Assembly (NCBI RefSeq): GCF_003284925.1
Contig: NZ_QMEX01000004.1
Span: 1 to 64,000, forward strand
DNA: 64,000 nt
Direction: 5' to 3'
Source of the DNA: Mycolicibacter senuensis
GTDB taxonomy: Bacteria; Actinomycetota; Actinomycetes; Mycobacteriales; Mycobacteriaceae
Shown here: positions 1 to 9,821 of the stretch, piece after piece
Numbering within the stretch: position 1 is the stretch's first letter
Layout of the letters: each line of letters begins with the position of its first letter
Program-made: the position numbers and the translations under genes
The notes under the pieces: model-generated
The model's database searches: none
The model's input: only the letters and a program-made list of their open reading frames with translations
What the model was told of the DNA's origin: nothing

Positions 1-27
1 GATCCGCTGAGCTTCCTGGGCCTCTGA
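1..27 (+). CDS. C-terminal end of an unidentified upstream gene
   Basis: Frame 1 reads DPLSFLGL followed by a TGA stop, and a hairpin terminator lies 40 bp downstream, so these bases are probably the tail of a gene that begins outside the window. Eight residues are not enough to name a family. This is inferred mainly from the terminator that follows it. Confidence 0.3.
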   Translation, partial: DPLSFLGL

Positions 28-66
28 GCAAGCGGCCATTGCCGCCGGAGCGCGCGGCCGGCCCGG

Positions 67-103
67 CATCCCAGGCCTCCAGCAGCCGGGGCCTGGGATG
101 TTT
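67..103 (+). terminator. Hairpin terminator upstream of the eccE-like gene
   Basis: A perfect 11-bp inverted repeat (CATCCCAGGCC at 67-77 and GGCCTGGGATG at 90-100) with a 12-base loop is followed by TTT. This is the form of an intrinsic terminator with a short U tract. It would end transcription of the upstream gene and separate it from the eccE-like gene. Confidence 0.65.
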
Positions 104-184
104 GGGTCCCGACACGACCGGGAAACCCGGTCAGCGCGCAAATTCTGGACAATCTCCCGGGGGGGTCATGAAGCAGGCGCAACG

Positions 185-1387
185 GTGAAAGCGCAGCATA
201 GCTTTGGACTGAATCTGTCCTGGTTGCGTGTGACGACGGTGTTCCTCATCGATCTCGCGATTCTGCGACTCGCCGGCCATTGGCCCACCGAGCTGGGATC
301 GCCGGCCCGCGCCTGGTGGCCGGGCGTCGGGGTCGCGGCAGTGGTGACGGCGGCCGCGCTGATCACCCACCGCCGGGTCCCGCTGACCTCGATAGTGCTG
401 GCACGGGTACTGGATCGGTTCGCCAACCCCGCGAGGTTTCTCAACGAAGGCTGCACGCCCGGCTTCGATCACCGCCGCCGCTACAGCCACGACGTCGTCG
501 GCATGCGCGAACACCGGGGGCAGTTGGTCACCGTGATCGCCGTGGCGCCGCGACCGGTAGCCACCTCGGGCCGCGACGCCCGTCGACACCAACCGCTGAG
601 CGCGCTACCGGCCGGTCTGGCCGCCGCCGCCCTGCGGCAGTTCGACGTCCGCCTCGACGGCATCGACATCGTCTCGGTGCGAACGTGCGACACCACCTCC
701 GACGGCGACACCGACACCGGCCCGGCCGAGGACGAGCAGGCACCGGCCGTCCCCGACACCGCCTGCCCCCGCGACACCTGGCTGGTACTGCGGATGGATC
801 CGATGCGCAACGCCGAAGCGGTGGCGGTACGCGACTCGGTGGCGGCGACGCTGGCGGCGGCCACCGAACGGCTCGCGCAGACCCTGCAGGAGCGACACAT
901 CGTCACCCGGGTACTACCGGCCGAGGAGTTCGGCCGGGTCGACGCGACGGTGCTGGCCGGGCTACAGCCCACCCGGATCCGGCGGCGCCGACGCCGGCTG
1001 AAGCAGAAGCAACGCGAGGGTCCCAGGCAGTACGCGGCCACCTTCTGGATGTCGCCGCGCGACATCACCACGGCGAATCTGGAACAGCTCTGGCAGCGCG
1101 CCGCCGACACCACGGCCGTCACCGTCCGGCTCACAGCACAGAACAACCACACCGACGTGTCGGTGCTGGTGCGTTACCACACCGGTCGTCGGCTGCGCCG
1201 CAACATGTGGGCCGGATTGAACCGCCTCAACGGCCGGCAATTGACGGCGCTGCGCACCAGCCTGCCGACGCCCCTGCGCCGGACGCTGGCCGTGCCCGCC
1301 CGGCAGTTGGACGACCACGAACCGCTGCAGGTGCCGCTCGGGCCCACCACGCAGCAACCGCTCGCGCGGGTCAAACTCCCGGCTTGA
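185..1387 (+). CDS. Type VII secretion EccE-like membrane protein
   Basis: This 400-residue protein resembles EccE, the peripheral membrane component of mycobacterial ESX (type VII) secretion machines. Two hydrophobic segments (about residues 14-32 and 44-60) are followed by a soluble domain. The phrases HDVVGMREHRGQLVTVIAV, TWLVLRMDP.RN and MSPRDITTANLEQLW are typical of the family. I chose the GTG at 185 because it starts just before the first membrane segment; an ATG at 98 in the same frame overlaps the terminator. It stands alone: no eccB, eccC, eccD, mycP or esx gene is visible, and it converges on rpsQ with a 15-bp gap. Family assignment is by motif recognition only; which ESX system it would serve cannot be told from this window. 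Confidence 0.75.
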   Translation: MKAQHSFGLNLSWLRVTTVFLIDLAILRLAGHWPTELGSPARAWWPGVGVAAVVTAAALITHRRVPLTSIVLARVLDRFANPARFLNEGCTPGFDHRRRYSHDVVGMREHRGQLVTVIAVAPRPVATSGRDARRHQPLSALPAGLAAAALRQFDVRLDGIDIVSVRTCDTTSDGDTDTGPAEDEQAPAVPDTACPRDTWLVLRMDPMRNAEAVAVRDSVAATLAAATERLAQTLQERHIVTRVLPAEEFGRVDATVLAGLQPTRIRRRRRRLKQKQREGPRQYAATFWMSPRDITTANLEQLWQRAADTTAVTVRLTAQNNHTDVSVLVRYHTGRRLRRNMWAGLNRLNGRQLTALRTSLPTPLRRTLAVPARQLDDHEPLQVPLGPTTQQPLARVKLPA

Positions 1388-1402
1388 CCGGAAGACCGGC
1401 TG

Positions 1403-1720
1403 CTACTTGGCCTTCTCGAGGATCTCGACCAGCCGCCAGCGCTTCGTGGCCGACAGCGGGCGGGTCTCCATCAGCGACACCCGGTCGCCGATGCCGGCCG
1501 TGTTGTTCTCGTCGTGCGCCTTGACCTTCTTGGTGGTCCGGATGATCTTGCCGTAGAGCGGGTGCTTCACCCGGTCTTCCAGCTCGACGACGATGGTCTT
1601 CTCCATCTTGTCGCTGACCACGTAACCGATCTGGGTCTTGCGGCGGCCCCGCGGCTTCTCCGTGCGCGGAGTGTGCTTGGGGCCCTTCTCCGTGGCGTTA
1701 GCCTTTGCAGCCTGTGCCAT
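1403..1720 (-). CDS. rpsQ: 30S ribosomal protein S17
   Basis: S17 is a primary 16S rRNA binding protein of the small subunit. The 105-residue product has the OB-fold core ([47 protein letters not shown]). An N-terminal extension of about 25 Lys/Arg-rich residues precedes the core, as is common in mycobacteria. The ATG overlaps the rpmC stop by one base, so translation is probably coupled. It is the last gene of the S10 operon and ends 15 bp from the convergent eccE-like gene. Confidence 0.97.
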   Translation of the reverse strand: MAQAAKANATEKGPKHTPRTEKPRGRRKTQIGYVVSDKMEKTIVVELEDRVKHPLYGKIIRTTKKVKAHDENNTAGIGDRVSLMETRPLSATKRWRLVEILEKAK

Positions 1721-1962
1721 TACGATGCCTCGCCTTCAGAACCATCGGGACCGGACGCCAGGCCCAGTTCCCGTTCGCGCAACACGGTGTAGATGCGCGC
1801 GATCTGGTGGCGCACCGTGCGGAGCCGACGGTTGTTGCTGAGCTGCCCGGTCGCCATCTGGAAACGCAGGTTGAACAGCTCCTCTTTGGACTCGCGCAGC
1901 CGCTCGACGAGCTCGTCGGCATTGAGCTCGCGCAGTTCGCCGGCGGTAACTCCCACTGCCAT
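1720..1962 (-). CDS. rpmC: 50S ribosomal protein L29
   Basis: L29 lies near the peptide exit tunnel of the large subunit. The protein is 80 residues, starting [13 protein letters not shown] and carrying the conserved [14 protein letters not shown] helix. The frame stays open far upstream, but the ATG at 1962 matches family starts and overlaps the rplP TGA by one base. An acidic tail ([10 protein letters not shown]) follows the core. It is translationally coupled to rplP upstream and rpsQ downstream. Confidence 0.96.
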   Translation of the reverse strand: MAVGVTAGELRELNADELVERLRESKEELFNLRFQMATGQLSNNRRLRTVRHQIARIYTVLRERELGLASGPDGSEGEAS

Positions 1963-2378
1963 CAGAACTGCTCCTCTCGGGTGACGATGCGCGCCTTGAT
2001 CGGCAGCTTGTGGATCGCCCTGGTCAGTGCGGCGCGGGCGACGGCCTCGTTGGGGTAGCTCAGCTCGAACAGCACCCGGCCCGGCTTGACGTTGGCGACC
2101 CACCACTCCGGCGAGCCCTTACCCGAACCCATGCGGGTCTCGGCGGGCTTCTTGGTCAGCGGACGGTCCGGGAAGATGTTGATCCACACCTTGCCGCCAC
2201 GCTTGATGTGCCGGTTGATGGCGATACGCGCCGACTCGATCTGCCGGTTGGTGACGTAGGCGTGCTCCAGTGCCTGGATGCCGTAGTCACCGAAGGTCAC
2301 CGCGGTGCCGCCACTGGCGAGACCGCGCTGTTTCGGGTGATGCTGCTTGCGGTGCTTGACCTTGCGGGGAATCAACAT
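1962..2378 (-). CDS. rplP: 50S ribosomal protein L16
   Basis: L16 (uL16) organises the A-site region of the large subunit. The 138-residue protein is a normal length for the family and begins [15 protein letters not shown], with the conserved [17 protein letters not shown] segment ([20 protein letters not shown]) and [13 protein letters not shown]. It sits 3 bp after rpsC and overlaps rpmC by one base. Confidence 0.97.
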   Translation of the reverse strand: MLIPRKVKHRKQHHPKQRGLASGGTAVTFGDYGIQALEHAYVTNRQIESARIAINRHIKRGGKVWINIFPDRPLTKKPAETRMGSGKGSPEWWVANVKPGRVLFELSYPNEAVARAALTRAIHKLPIKARIVTREEQF

Positions 2379-2381
2379 GAT

Positions 2382-3852
<1,471 letters not shown>

Positions 3853-3856
<4 letters not shown>

Positions 3857-4134
3857 CGGCGCTTAGCCTTCCGATCGTCCTTGATGTGTCCCTTGAAGGT
3901 GCGCGTCGGGGCGAATTCGCCGAGCTTGTGCCCGACCATCGACTCGGTGACGAATACCGGGACGTGCTTGCGGCCGTCGTGAACGGCGAACGTGTGCCCG
4001 ATGAAGTCGGGGATGATCGTCGACCGACGCGACCAGGTCTTGATGACCTGCTTGGTGTTCTTCTCGTTCTGGACGTCGACCTTCTTGAGCAGATGGTCGT
4101 CGACGAACGGACCCTTCTTGAGGCTGCGTGGCAT
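3853..4134 (-). CDS. rpsS: 30S ribosomal protein S19
   Basis: S19 forms the head of the small subunit with S13 and contacts the large subunit. The 93-residue sequence [19 protein letters not shown]... [28 protein letters not shown] is diagnostic. It starts 17 bp after rplB and overlaps rplV by 4 bp. Confidence 0.98.
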
Positions 4135-4151
4135 CGCTTTCCCTCCGCTTC

Positions 4152-4988
4152 CTAGCGCTTCTTGCCGGTGCGCCGGCGTCGGACGATGAGCTTGTCGCTG
4201 GGCTTGTTCGGCCGGCGGGTGCGACCCTCCGGCTTACCCCACGGGCTGACCGGGTGCCGGCCGCCGGAGGTCTTGCCCTCACCACCACCGTGCGGGTGGT
4301 CCACCGGGTTCATGACCACACCACGGACGGAGGGGCGCTTACCCTTCCACCGCATCCGGCCGGCTTTGCCCCAGTTGATGTTGGCCTGCTCGGCGTTGCC
4401 CACCTCGCCGACGGTGGCGCGGCAGCGCACGTCGACCCGGCGGATCTCGCCGGAGGGCATCCGCAGCGAGGCGTAGCTGCCTTCCTTGCCCAGCAGCTGG
4501 ATGCTGGATCCGGCCGACCGGGCCAGCTTGGCACCGCCGCCGGGCCGCAGTTCGACGGCGTGCACCATGGTGCCGGCCGGGATGTTGCGCAGCGGCAGGC
4601 TGTTGCCCGGCTTGATGTCGGCGTTGGGGCCCGACTCCACCACGTCGCCCTGCGACAGGCCCTGCGGGGCGATGATGTAGCGCTTCTCGCCGTCCAGGTA
4701 GTGCAGCAGCGCGATCCGCGCGGTGCGGTTCGGGTCGTACTCGATGTGCGCGACCTTGGCGTTGACGCCGTCCTTGTCGTGGCGACGGAAGTCGATCACC
4801 CGGTAGGCGCGCTTGTGGCCACCACCCTTGTGCCGGGTGGTGATCCGGCCGTGGGCGTTACGCCCGCCACGGCCGTGCAGCGGCCGGACCAGCGACTTCT
4901 CCGGGTGAGAGCGGGTGAGCTCGGCGAAATCGGAGACGCTGGCACCGCGACGACCGGGGGTCGTCGGCTTGTACTTGCGGATTCCCAT
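4152..4988 (-). CDS. rplB: 50S ribosomal protein L2
   Basis: L2 is a large-subunit core protein needed for subunit association and the peptidyl-transferase region. The 278-residue product is full length, with [21 protein letters not shown] at the N terminus, [17 protein letters not shown], the [17 protein letters not shown] motif that carries the conserved histidine, and a basic C-terminal tail. It follows rplW after 27 bp. Confidence 0.98.
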   Translation of the reverse strand: MGIRKYKPTTPGRRGASVSDFAELTRSHPEKSLVRPLHGRGGRNAHGRITTRHKGGGHKRAYRVIDFRRHDKDGVNAKVAHIEYDPNRTARIALLHYLDGEKRYIIAPQGLSQGDVVESGPNADIKPGNSLPLRNIPAGTMVHAVELRPGGGAKLARSAGSSIQLLGKEGSYASLRMPSGEIRRVDVRCRATVGEVGNAEQANINWGKAGRMRWKGKRPSVRGVVMNPVDHPHGGGEGKTSGGRHPVSPWGKPEGRTRRPNKPSDKLIVRRRRTGKKR

Positions 4989-5015
4989 GTCAGTTAGGTC
5001 TCTCTTTCACTCCGG

Positions 5016-5318
5016 TCAGGCCGGTGCGGCGAACAGGTCGATCGGCTTGCTGCCGGGCGCCAGGGTCACGATGGCGCGCTTGGTGTCCTTGCGCTTGCCG
5101 TAGCCGGCCCGGGACCGCTTGCGCTTACCCGGCCGGTTCGCGGTGTTCACCGACGCGACCTTGACGGAAAAGATCTTCTCGATCGCGATCTTGATCTGCG
5201 TCTTGTTCGAGTCGGGGTGCACCACGAAGGTGTACACGTTGTCCTCGATCAGCCCGTAGGACTTCTCGGAGATGACCGGCGCGACGATGATGTCGCGGGG
5301 GTCGCTGACGGTCGCCAT
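5016..5318 (-). CDS. rplW: 50S ribosomal protein L23
   Basis: L23 sits at the tunnel exit and is the docking point for trigger factor and SRP. The 100-residue protein has the family pattern [39 protein letters not shown]. Its ATG overlaps the rplD stop by one base. Confidence 0.97.
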   Translation of the reverse strand: MATVSDPRDIIVAPVISEKSYGLIEDNVYTFVVHPDSNKTQIKIAIEKIFSVKVASVNTANRPGKRKRSRAGYGKRKDTKRAIVTLAPGSKPIDLFAAPA

Positions 5319-5995
5319 CAGGCCGAAACCTCCTGCTCCTGGGTGTGCGCCGCGCTGCCGGAGATGTAGGCGTTGAGGGCCTCGACGCTGAACACCACGT
5401 CGTCGGCACGCAGCACATCGTGGGTGTTGAGCTGGTCCGGGGCCAGGATGTGCACACCCGGCAGGTTGCGCACGCTGCGGGCGCCCGTCTCATCGGCCCG
5501 GCCGATGACCACGAGCACCTGCTTGCGGTCGGTGATCGTGCCCAGGAAAGCCTTGGCGCTCTTGGTCGACGGGGTCTGTCCACTCACCAGCTCGGTGACC
5601 GCGTGGATGCGACCGTTGCGGGCCCGGTCCGACAACGCGCCACGCAGTGCGGCGGCGATCATCTTCTTCGGGGTGCGCTGACTGTAGTCGCGCGGCTTGG
5701 GACCGTGCACCACGCCACCACCGGTGAACTGCGGCGCCCGGATCGAACCCTGCCGGGCCCGGCCGGTGCCCTTCTGCCGGTACGGCTTACGGCCACCGCC
5801 GCGAACCTCGCCGCGGGTCTTGGTCGAGTGCGTACCCTGACGGGCCGCGGCCAACTGAGCGATCACCACCTGGTGCATGAGCGCGATGTTGGCGGGAGCG
5901 TCGAACAACTCGGCGGGCAGCTCGACCGAGCCGCTCGTCTTGCCGTCCGGGCTCTTGACGTCAATCGTCAGTGCCGTTTGCTCTTTGGAAGCCAT
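5318..5995 (-). CDS. rplD: 50S ribosomal protein L4
   Basis: L4 is an assembly initiator with a long loop in the exit tunnel. In enterobacteria it also represses the S10 operon through the leader; whether that holds here is unknown. The 225-residue protein has the loop motif [19 protein letters not shown] and [16 protein letters not shown]. It overlaps rplC and rplW by one base on each side. Confidence 0.97.
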   Translation of the reverse strand: MASKEQTALTIDVKSPDGKTSGSVELPAELFDAPANIALMHQVVIAQLAAARQGTHSTKTRGEVRGGGRKPYRQKGTGRARQGSIRAPQFTGGGVVHGPKPRDYSQRTPKKMIAAALRGALSDRARNGRIHAVTELVSGQTPSTKSAKAFLGTITDRKQVLVVIGRADETGARSVRNLPGVHILAPDQLNTHDVLRADDVVFSVEALNAYISGSAAHTQEQEVSA

Positions 5996-6648
5996 TACTT
6001 CTCACCCTTTTTGATCGCGCTGCGGACCAGAACCAGCCCACCGTTGCGCCCCGGAATGGCGCCCTTGATCAGCAGCACGCCGTTCCCGGCGTCCACCTTG
6101 TGCACCACCAGGTTCTGGGTGGTGACGCGGTCGTTGCCCATCCGGCCCGACATCCGGGTGCCCTTGAACACCCGGCCCGGGGTTGAGCAACCGCCGATCG
6201 AACCCGGCCGGCGGTGCACCGCCTGAGCGCCGTGCCCGGCGCCCTGACCGGCGAAGCCGTGCCGCTTCATGGTGCCGGCGTAGCCCTTGCCCTTGGAGGT
6301 GCCGGTCACGTCGACGTAGGCGCCGTCGGCGAAGATCTCGGCGGTCAGCTCCTGGCCGACCTCGTAGGTCGCGGCGGCCTCGGCGTCGTCAAGCCGCAAC
6401 TCGGCCAGGTGCCGGCGGGGGTTGACCCCGGCGGCAGCGTACTGACCGGTCAGCGGCTTGTTGACCTTGCGAGGGCTGATCTCGCCGTAGGCGAGCTGCA
6501 CGGCCGAATAGCCGTCGCGCTCGGGGGTGCGGATGCGGGTCACCACGTTGGGCCCGGCCTTGACGACCGTGACCGGCACGACCTTGTTGTTCTCGTCGAA
6601 CACCTGCGTCATGCCCAGCTTGGTACCCAAAAGACCTTTACGTGCCAT
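5995..6648 (-). CDS. rplC: 50S ribosomal protein L3
   Basis: L3 binds 23S rRNA close to the peptidyl-transferase centre. The 217-residue protein has [19 protein letters not shown] at the start and the conserved [13 protein letters not shown] and [19 protein letters not shown] segments. It lies 15 bp after rpsJ and overlaps rplD by one base. Confidence 0.98.
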   Translation of the reverse strand: MARKGLLGTKLGMTQVFDENNKVVPVTVVKAGPNVVTRIRTPERDGYSAVQLAYGEISPRKVNKPLTGQYAAAGVNPRRHLAELRLDDAEAAATYEVGQELTAEIFADGAYVDVTGTSKGKGYAGTMKRHGFAGQGAGHGAQAVHRRPGSIGGCSTPGRVFKGTRMSGRMGNDRVTTQNLVVHKVDAGNGVLLIKGAIPGRNGGLVLVRSAIKKGEK

Positions 6649-6663
6649 GGTTTCTCGTGGCTC

Positions 6664-6969
6664 CTACTGGATGTTGACGTCAACGCTGGCCGGCAGATCG
6701 ATGCGCATCAGGGCGTCAACGGTCTTCGGCGTGGGATCGAGGATGTCGATCAGCCGCTTGTGGGTGCGCATCTCGAAGTGCTCCCGCGAGTCCTTGTACT
6801 TGTGCGGGGACCGGATGACGCAATACACGTTCTTCTCGGTCGGCAGCGGCACCGGGCCCACCACGGACGCACCGGTGCGGGTGACCGTCTCGACGATTTT
6901 GCGCGCCGAGGCGTCAATAGCCTCATGGTCGTAGGCCTTGAGCCTGATGCGGATCTTTTGTCCCGCCAC
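6664..6969 (-). CDS. rpsJ: 30S ribosomal protein S10
   Basis: S10 (NusE) is a small-subunit head protein that also pairs with NusB in antitermination. The 101-residue product has the signature [18 protein letters not shown] and [22 protein letters not shown]. The start is GTG at 6969. It is the first gene of the 11-gene S10 operon, behind a leader of about 280 bases. Confidence 0.97.
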
Positions 6970-7248
6970 GCTTCTGCTACCTCACTCCTGCAAAGGGGTC
7001 CGGCTTTCGAACCCTTCGCGCCCGCGCGCACTGCTGCCTTTTCAGGGCCATCGACCCTGTGCCGACATTGCGCTGGGCGCTGCCGCCGCTGTTTACCTGT
7101 CCTGGTCCACCGGTCCCCGCGGTCGGGCGTGTCGCCCGCACGCGGCCTCGTTCACGGCGAAAAAACTCCGTGCTGCGAGAGTGGGACCGGACGCGCCCGG
7201 TTGGGCGCTGGTCGTATGCCCGACCAGGGCAACCCCGGCGCAGGCGAA
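6970..7248 (-). other. Long untranslated leader of the S10 operon
   Basis: Together with 7249-7373 this is the largest gene-free stretch in the window (about 400 bp), and I found no convincing gene in it. If the promoter at 7249-7284 is real, the transcript carries a leader of about 280 bases. A perfect 7-bp hairpin (7208-7214 with 7221-7227, 6-base loop) lies close to the predicted 5' end. A shorter CACGG/CCGTG stem around a run of U residues lies near 7155-7180. The leader could hold ribosomal-protein feedback control, but no known element is recognised. Confidence 0.4.
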
Positions 7249-7284
7249 CCTGAACAGTATGCCCCAGATCGGGTCAGCGGCCAA
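7249..7284 (-). promoter_or_regulatory. Candidate promoter of the S10 operon
   Basis: On the minus strand TTGGCC (7284-7279) and CATACT (7261-7256) are separated by exactly 17 bases, as in a housekeeping sigma-A promoter. The start site would fall near 7249. This is the best promoter-like pair I found between rpsJ and the divergent gene. It is not proven. Confidence 0.45.
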
Positions 7285-7345
7285 ATCCCCGGTCACATCG
7301 ACGCCGGCCCTCCGGCCGTGACCCGGTGGAGCCACCCCGCCAGCG

Positions 7346-7365
7346 ATCTTACTTGTCGGTAAGAT
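7346..7365. promoter_or_regulatory. Palindromic operator-like site overlapping the 7374 promoter
   Basis: ATCTTAC (7346-7352) and GTAAGAT (7359-7365) form a perfect 7-bp inverted repeat around a 6-base spacer, ending 9 bp before the GTG at 7374. Size and symmetry fit a TetR-type operator. It differs from the 17-bp motif of the catabolic island. Confidence 0.5.
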
Positions 7366-7373
7366 AGCTCGCC

Positions 7374-7856
7374 GTGACCGGACCTACCAGTACATATCAG
7401 GCCTGGCGCCGGTTGGCGGGCCTGCCCGGCGGCACCCGGCTGTTCTCGGCCGCGGCCATGGCCAGAGTCCCTTACTTCGCATCGGTGCTGCCGCACGTGG
7501 TCCGGATGGAGCCCGGGTTGGCCGAGGTACTGGTGCCGAAGTGGCCGTTCGTCTACAACCATCTGCGCACCGTGCACGCGATCGCCTCCTGCAACGCCGC
7601 CGAGGTGGCGATGGGGATGTTGATGGAGGCCACGGTGCCGCGCAGCCATCGCTGGATCCCCAAGTCGATGAACGTGGCCTACCTGGCCAAGGCGACGACG
7701 TCGTTGCGGGCCACCGCCCGACTGGCCCCGCCGGACTTGCCGGACTTCGAGGCCATCAGCGACGGCGTGGAGGTCACGGTGCCGGTCAGCGTCACCGATG
7801 AATCCGGCGTCGAAGTGGTGCACGCCGAGATCACCACCTGGGTGACTCGGACCTGA
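7374..7856 (+). CDS. Hotdog-fold protein, DUF4442/PaaI-type thioesterase-like
   Basis: The 160-residue protein looks like the DUF4442 group of hotdog-fold proteins (thioesterase-like): a long N-terminal helical lead (TYQAWRRLAGLPGGTRLFS), then LRTVHAIASCNAAEVAMGMLMEATVP and an AKATTSLRATA core strand. The start is GTG at 7374, nine bases past a palindrome, so a leaderless or very short-leader mRNA is likely. It converges on the lipoprotein esterase. A role in fatty-acyl-CoA hydrolysis is inferred from the fold only. Confidence 0.6.
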   Translation: MTGPTSTYQAWRRLAGLPGGTRLFSAAAMARVPYFASVLPHVVRMEPGLAEVLVPKWPFVYNHLRTVHAIASCNAAEVAMGMLMEATVPRSHRWIPKSMNVAYLAKATTSLRATARLAPPDLPDFEAISDGVEVTVPVSVTDESGVEVVHAEITTWVTRT

Positions 7857-7899
7857 TCGCCACTGCTCCCCTGCCGCCCGTCCGGCGGGTGGGCGCGGA

Positions 7900-9543
7900 T
7901 CAACTCCGCACGGTTGCCCAGAAGTCACACTGGTGCGCCGCGCCGAAGTCGGTGATCATCCGACTGCCGTCGGGTCGCAGCGACATCCACCGCCGGTCGG
8001 CGCCGGCTGCGGCCGCGGGCCAGTCGGGCTGGCCGACGCCCACCGGGGCGCCGGTGACCACGAAACCGGTCCAGTACTCGACCATCTGGTCGGACAACCG
8101 CCGTTGCACGGGGTCCAGTGGCGGGGCGCCGCCGATGTCGAACAGGTAGCGCATCTCCAGCGAGTGGGTGGCACCGATCGGGAACGGCAGATGGTCGAAG
8201 AGCTCCGGCGCCGGCGCGTGCGGGTCGGCGAATTCATAGCCGTACACCGGCGCGCCGGCGGCCAGCCCGCGAGCCATCCGATCGGCCAGGCAGGCGAAGA
8301 TGTCGTCGGTGGCCGCCGCCGCGTAGGCCAGCGAGGTGCTGTCGCCGAATCGTGCCGGCGGGTAGTGCTCGGCCACCGCGGGGCCTTCACCGGAGCCGAA
8401 GGTGTCCTCCAGCTCGTCCAGGTACTCCGTGGCGGCGATCTCCCGGCCGACACGCAGATAACGCAGCGCGACGAACATGGTGAACTCGTCGCGGTTGACG
8501 CCCAGCAGCACCGGCACCCGGGCCGCGCCGCCGTCCCGGAACACCCGCACCGGATCGGCCGGCAGCAGCGGGGTCCCGACGACCGGTCCACTGAGCTGGT
8601 CGGTGCCGAACCGGGCGTACCACAACGGCTTGGTCAGCCGGTCGACCGACAGCCCGCGTAGGCAGGCGGCCACATCCGCATTCTCGGCGGCGGCCCGCTT
8701 ACCCCGCTCGGCGCACCCGACGGATTCGGTGTAGTCGCGACTGATCCGCCGCGCGTCGGGAGCCTCGACCTGCGCCTGACACGGTCCGCTCTGGATGATC
8801 GCGGCCCGGAACAACCCGGCCGACTCCGGTGCGGCCAGGTGATCGCAGACCGACATGCCGCCGGCGGACTCACCGGCGATCGTCACCTTGGCCGGGTCGC
8901 CGCCGAACGCACCGATGTTGTCGCGCACCCAGCGCAGCGCTGCCTGCTGGTCGGCCAGCCCGTAGTTGCCGACCTCTCCTAGTGCGGGGTCGGCCAGGAA
9001 GCCCAGCGCGCCCAGCCGGTAGTTGATGGTGACGACGACGATGCGGCCGCGGACCGCCAGTCGCTGCGCGTGGTAGATGTCACCGGCGCCCCGCATGAAG
9101 CTGCCGCCGTGGATCCACACCATGACCGGCAACGGCTCGGCCGCCGAACCGGTCGGCGTCCACACGTTGAGCGTCAGGCAGTCCTCGCTGATCGGGTCCA
9201 CCTCGGCGGCATCCGGCTGGATGCACCACGGCCCGCGTTTGACGGCGTCGCGCACTCCCTGCCACGCCGGCATCGGCGCCGGCGGTTGCCAACGCAGCGG
9301 CCCGACCGGCGCTGCGGCGTACGGAATCCCTTGGAAAAGCCGGTGATCCGGGCCGACCGTGCCCCGCAACAATCCGGCGGAGCTTCGCACCACGTCGGCG
9401 TTGAGTGCGACGGCCCGTGGCCCGAAGCCCGGTTGCAGCGCCGCGCCGTCGGATCGCCCGCACCCGGCGAGCAGCCCGGCGAGCAGCGCCAGCACGACGG
9501 CACCGGCCAGCGGTCCGCGGCGGCGACAAGATCCGGTCGACAT
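7900..9543 (-). CDS. Lipoprotein type-B carboxylesterase
   Basis: This is a 547-residue carboxylesterase/lipase of the type-B alpha/beta-hydrolase family, predicted to be anchored outside the cytoplasmic membrane. A lipoprotein signal peptide precedes LLAGC, with the lipid-attachment Cys at residue 28. The oxyanion loop HGGSF is near residue 145, the nucleophile elbow GESAGG has Ser226, and GVNRDEF and GATHSLEMRYLF supply the likely acid and histidine. The ATG at 9543 gives the signal peptide directly; an upstream in-frame ATG would add a non-signal extension made of repeat DNA. The substrate is unknown. Tandem hairpin repeats begin 16 bp upstream of the start. Confidence 0.85.
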   Translation of the reverse strand: MSTGSCRRRGPLAGAVVLALLAGLLAGCGRSDGAALQPGFGPRAVALNADVVRSSAGLLRGTVGPDHRLFQGIPYAAAPVGPLRWQPPAPMPAWQGVRDAVKRGPWCIQPDAAEVDPISEDCLTLNVWTPTGSAAEPLPVMVWIHGGSFMRGAGDIYHAQRLAVRGRIVVVTINYRLGALGFLADPALGEVGNYGLADQQAALRWVRDNIGAFGGDPAKVTIAGESAGGMSVCDHLAAPESAGLFRAAIIQSGPCQAQVEAPDARRISRDYTESVGCAERGKRAAAENADVAACLRGLSVDRLTKPLWYARFGTDQLSGPVVGTPLLPADPVRVFRDGGAARVPVLLGVNRDEFTMFVALRYLRVGREIAATEYLDELEDTFGSGEGPAVAEHYPPARFGDSTSLAYAAAATDDIFACLADRMARGLAAGAPVYGYEFADPHAPAPELFDHLPFPIGATHSLEMRYLFDIGGAPPLDPVQRRLSDQMVEYWTGFVVTGAPVGVGQPDWPAAAAGADRRWMSLRPDGSRMITDFGAAHQCDFWATVRS

Positions 9544-9559
9544 GACCGATGAGCCTAAT

Positions 9560-9727
9560 CGGCGGTTAGCGAGGTTCGACGAAGGAGAGCCGAAGCTGGA
9601 CCGCCGCATCAACACCGGCGGTTAGCGAGGTTCGACGAAGGAGAGCCGAAGCTGGACCGCCGCATCAACACCGGCGGTTAGCGAGGCTCGACGAAGGAGA
9701 GCCGAACCTGGACCGCCGAATCAAACC
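9560..9727. repeat. Three-copy 56-bp tandem hairpin repeat (REP-like)
   Basis: Three head-to-tail units start at 9560, 9616 and 9672. Each has a core of about 47 bp bounded by CGGCGGT and ACCGCCG, with inner partial pairing (TAGC with GCTGG, GGTTC/GGCTC with GAGCC), so each unit can fold into a hairpin. The 9-base spacers are nearly the same. The third copy has several substitutions. The same family occurs at 51222-51392 with different spacers. Confidence 0.85.
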
Positions 9728-9788
9728 CCGCCCAATACCGGCAAAGCGTCGTCACGACGCTCGGATATCGCCGACACTGGAACGAAGC

Positions 9789-9800
9789 TGACACGTGTCA
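9789..9800. promoter_or_regulatory. Perfect 12-bp palindrome upstream of the P450
   Basis: TGACACGTGTCA is a perfect palindrome ending 21 bp before the P450 start codon. Its place between promoter and start, and its TGACA/TGTCA arms, suggest an operator. The binding protein is not known. Confidence 0.5.
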
Positions 9801-9821
9801 AGAAAATGGCAAGGAGCCGCG

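Noticed and set aside
98..184. Longer N terminus of the EccE-like protein from the ATG at 98
   Set aside because: It overlaps the terminator hairpin, and its residues do not look like family members; GTG 185 begins just ahead of the first membrane segment.
7857..7899. Strong terminator between the hotdog gene and the esterase
   Set aside because: Only a short CCCG/CGGG stem without a U tract is present, too weak to call.
9560..9727. CRISPR array
   Set aside because: Units are direct tandem copies with almost identical spacers of 9 bases; there are no unique spacers of 25-40 bases and no cas genes.
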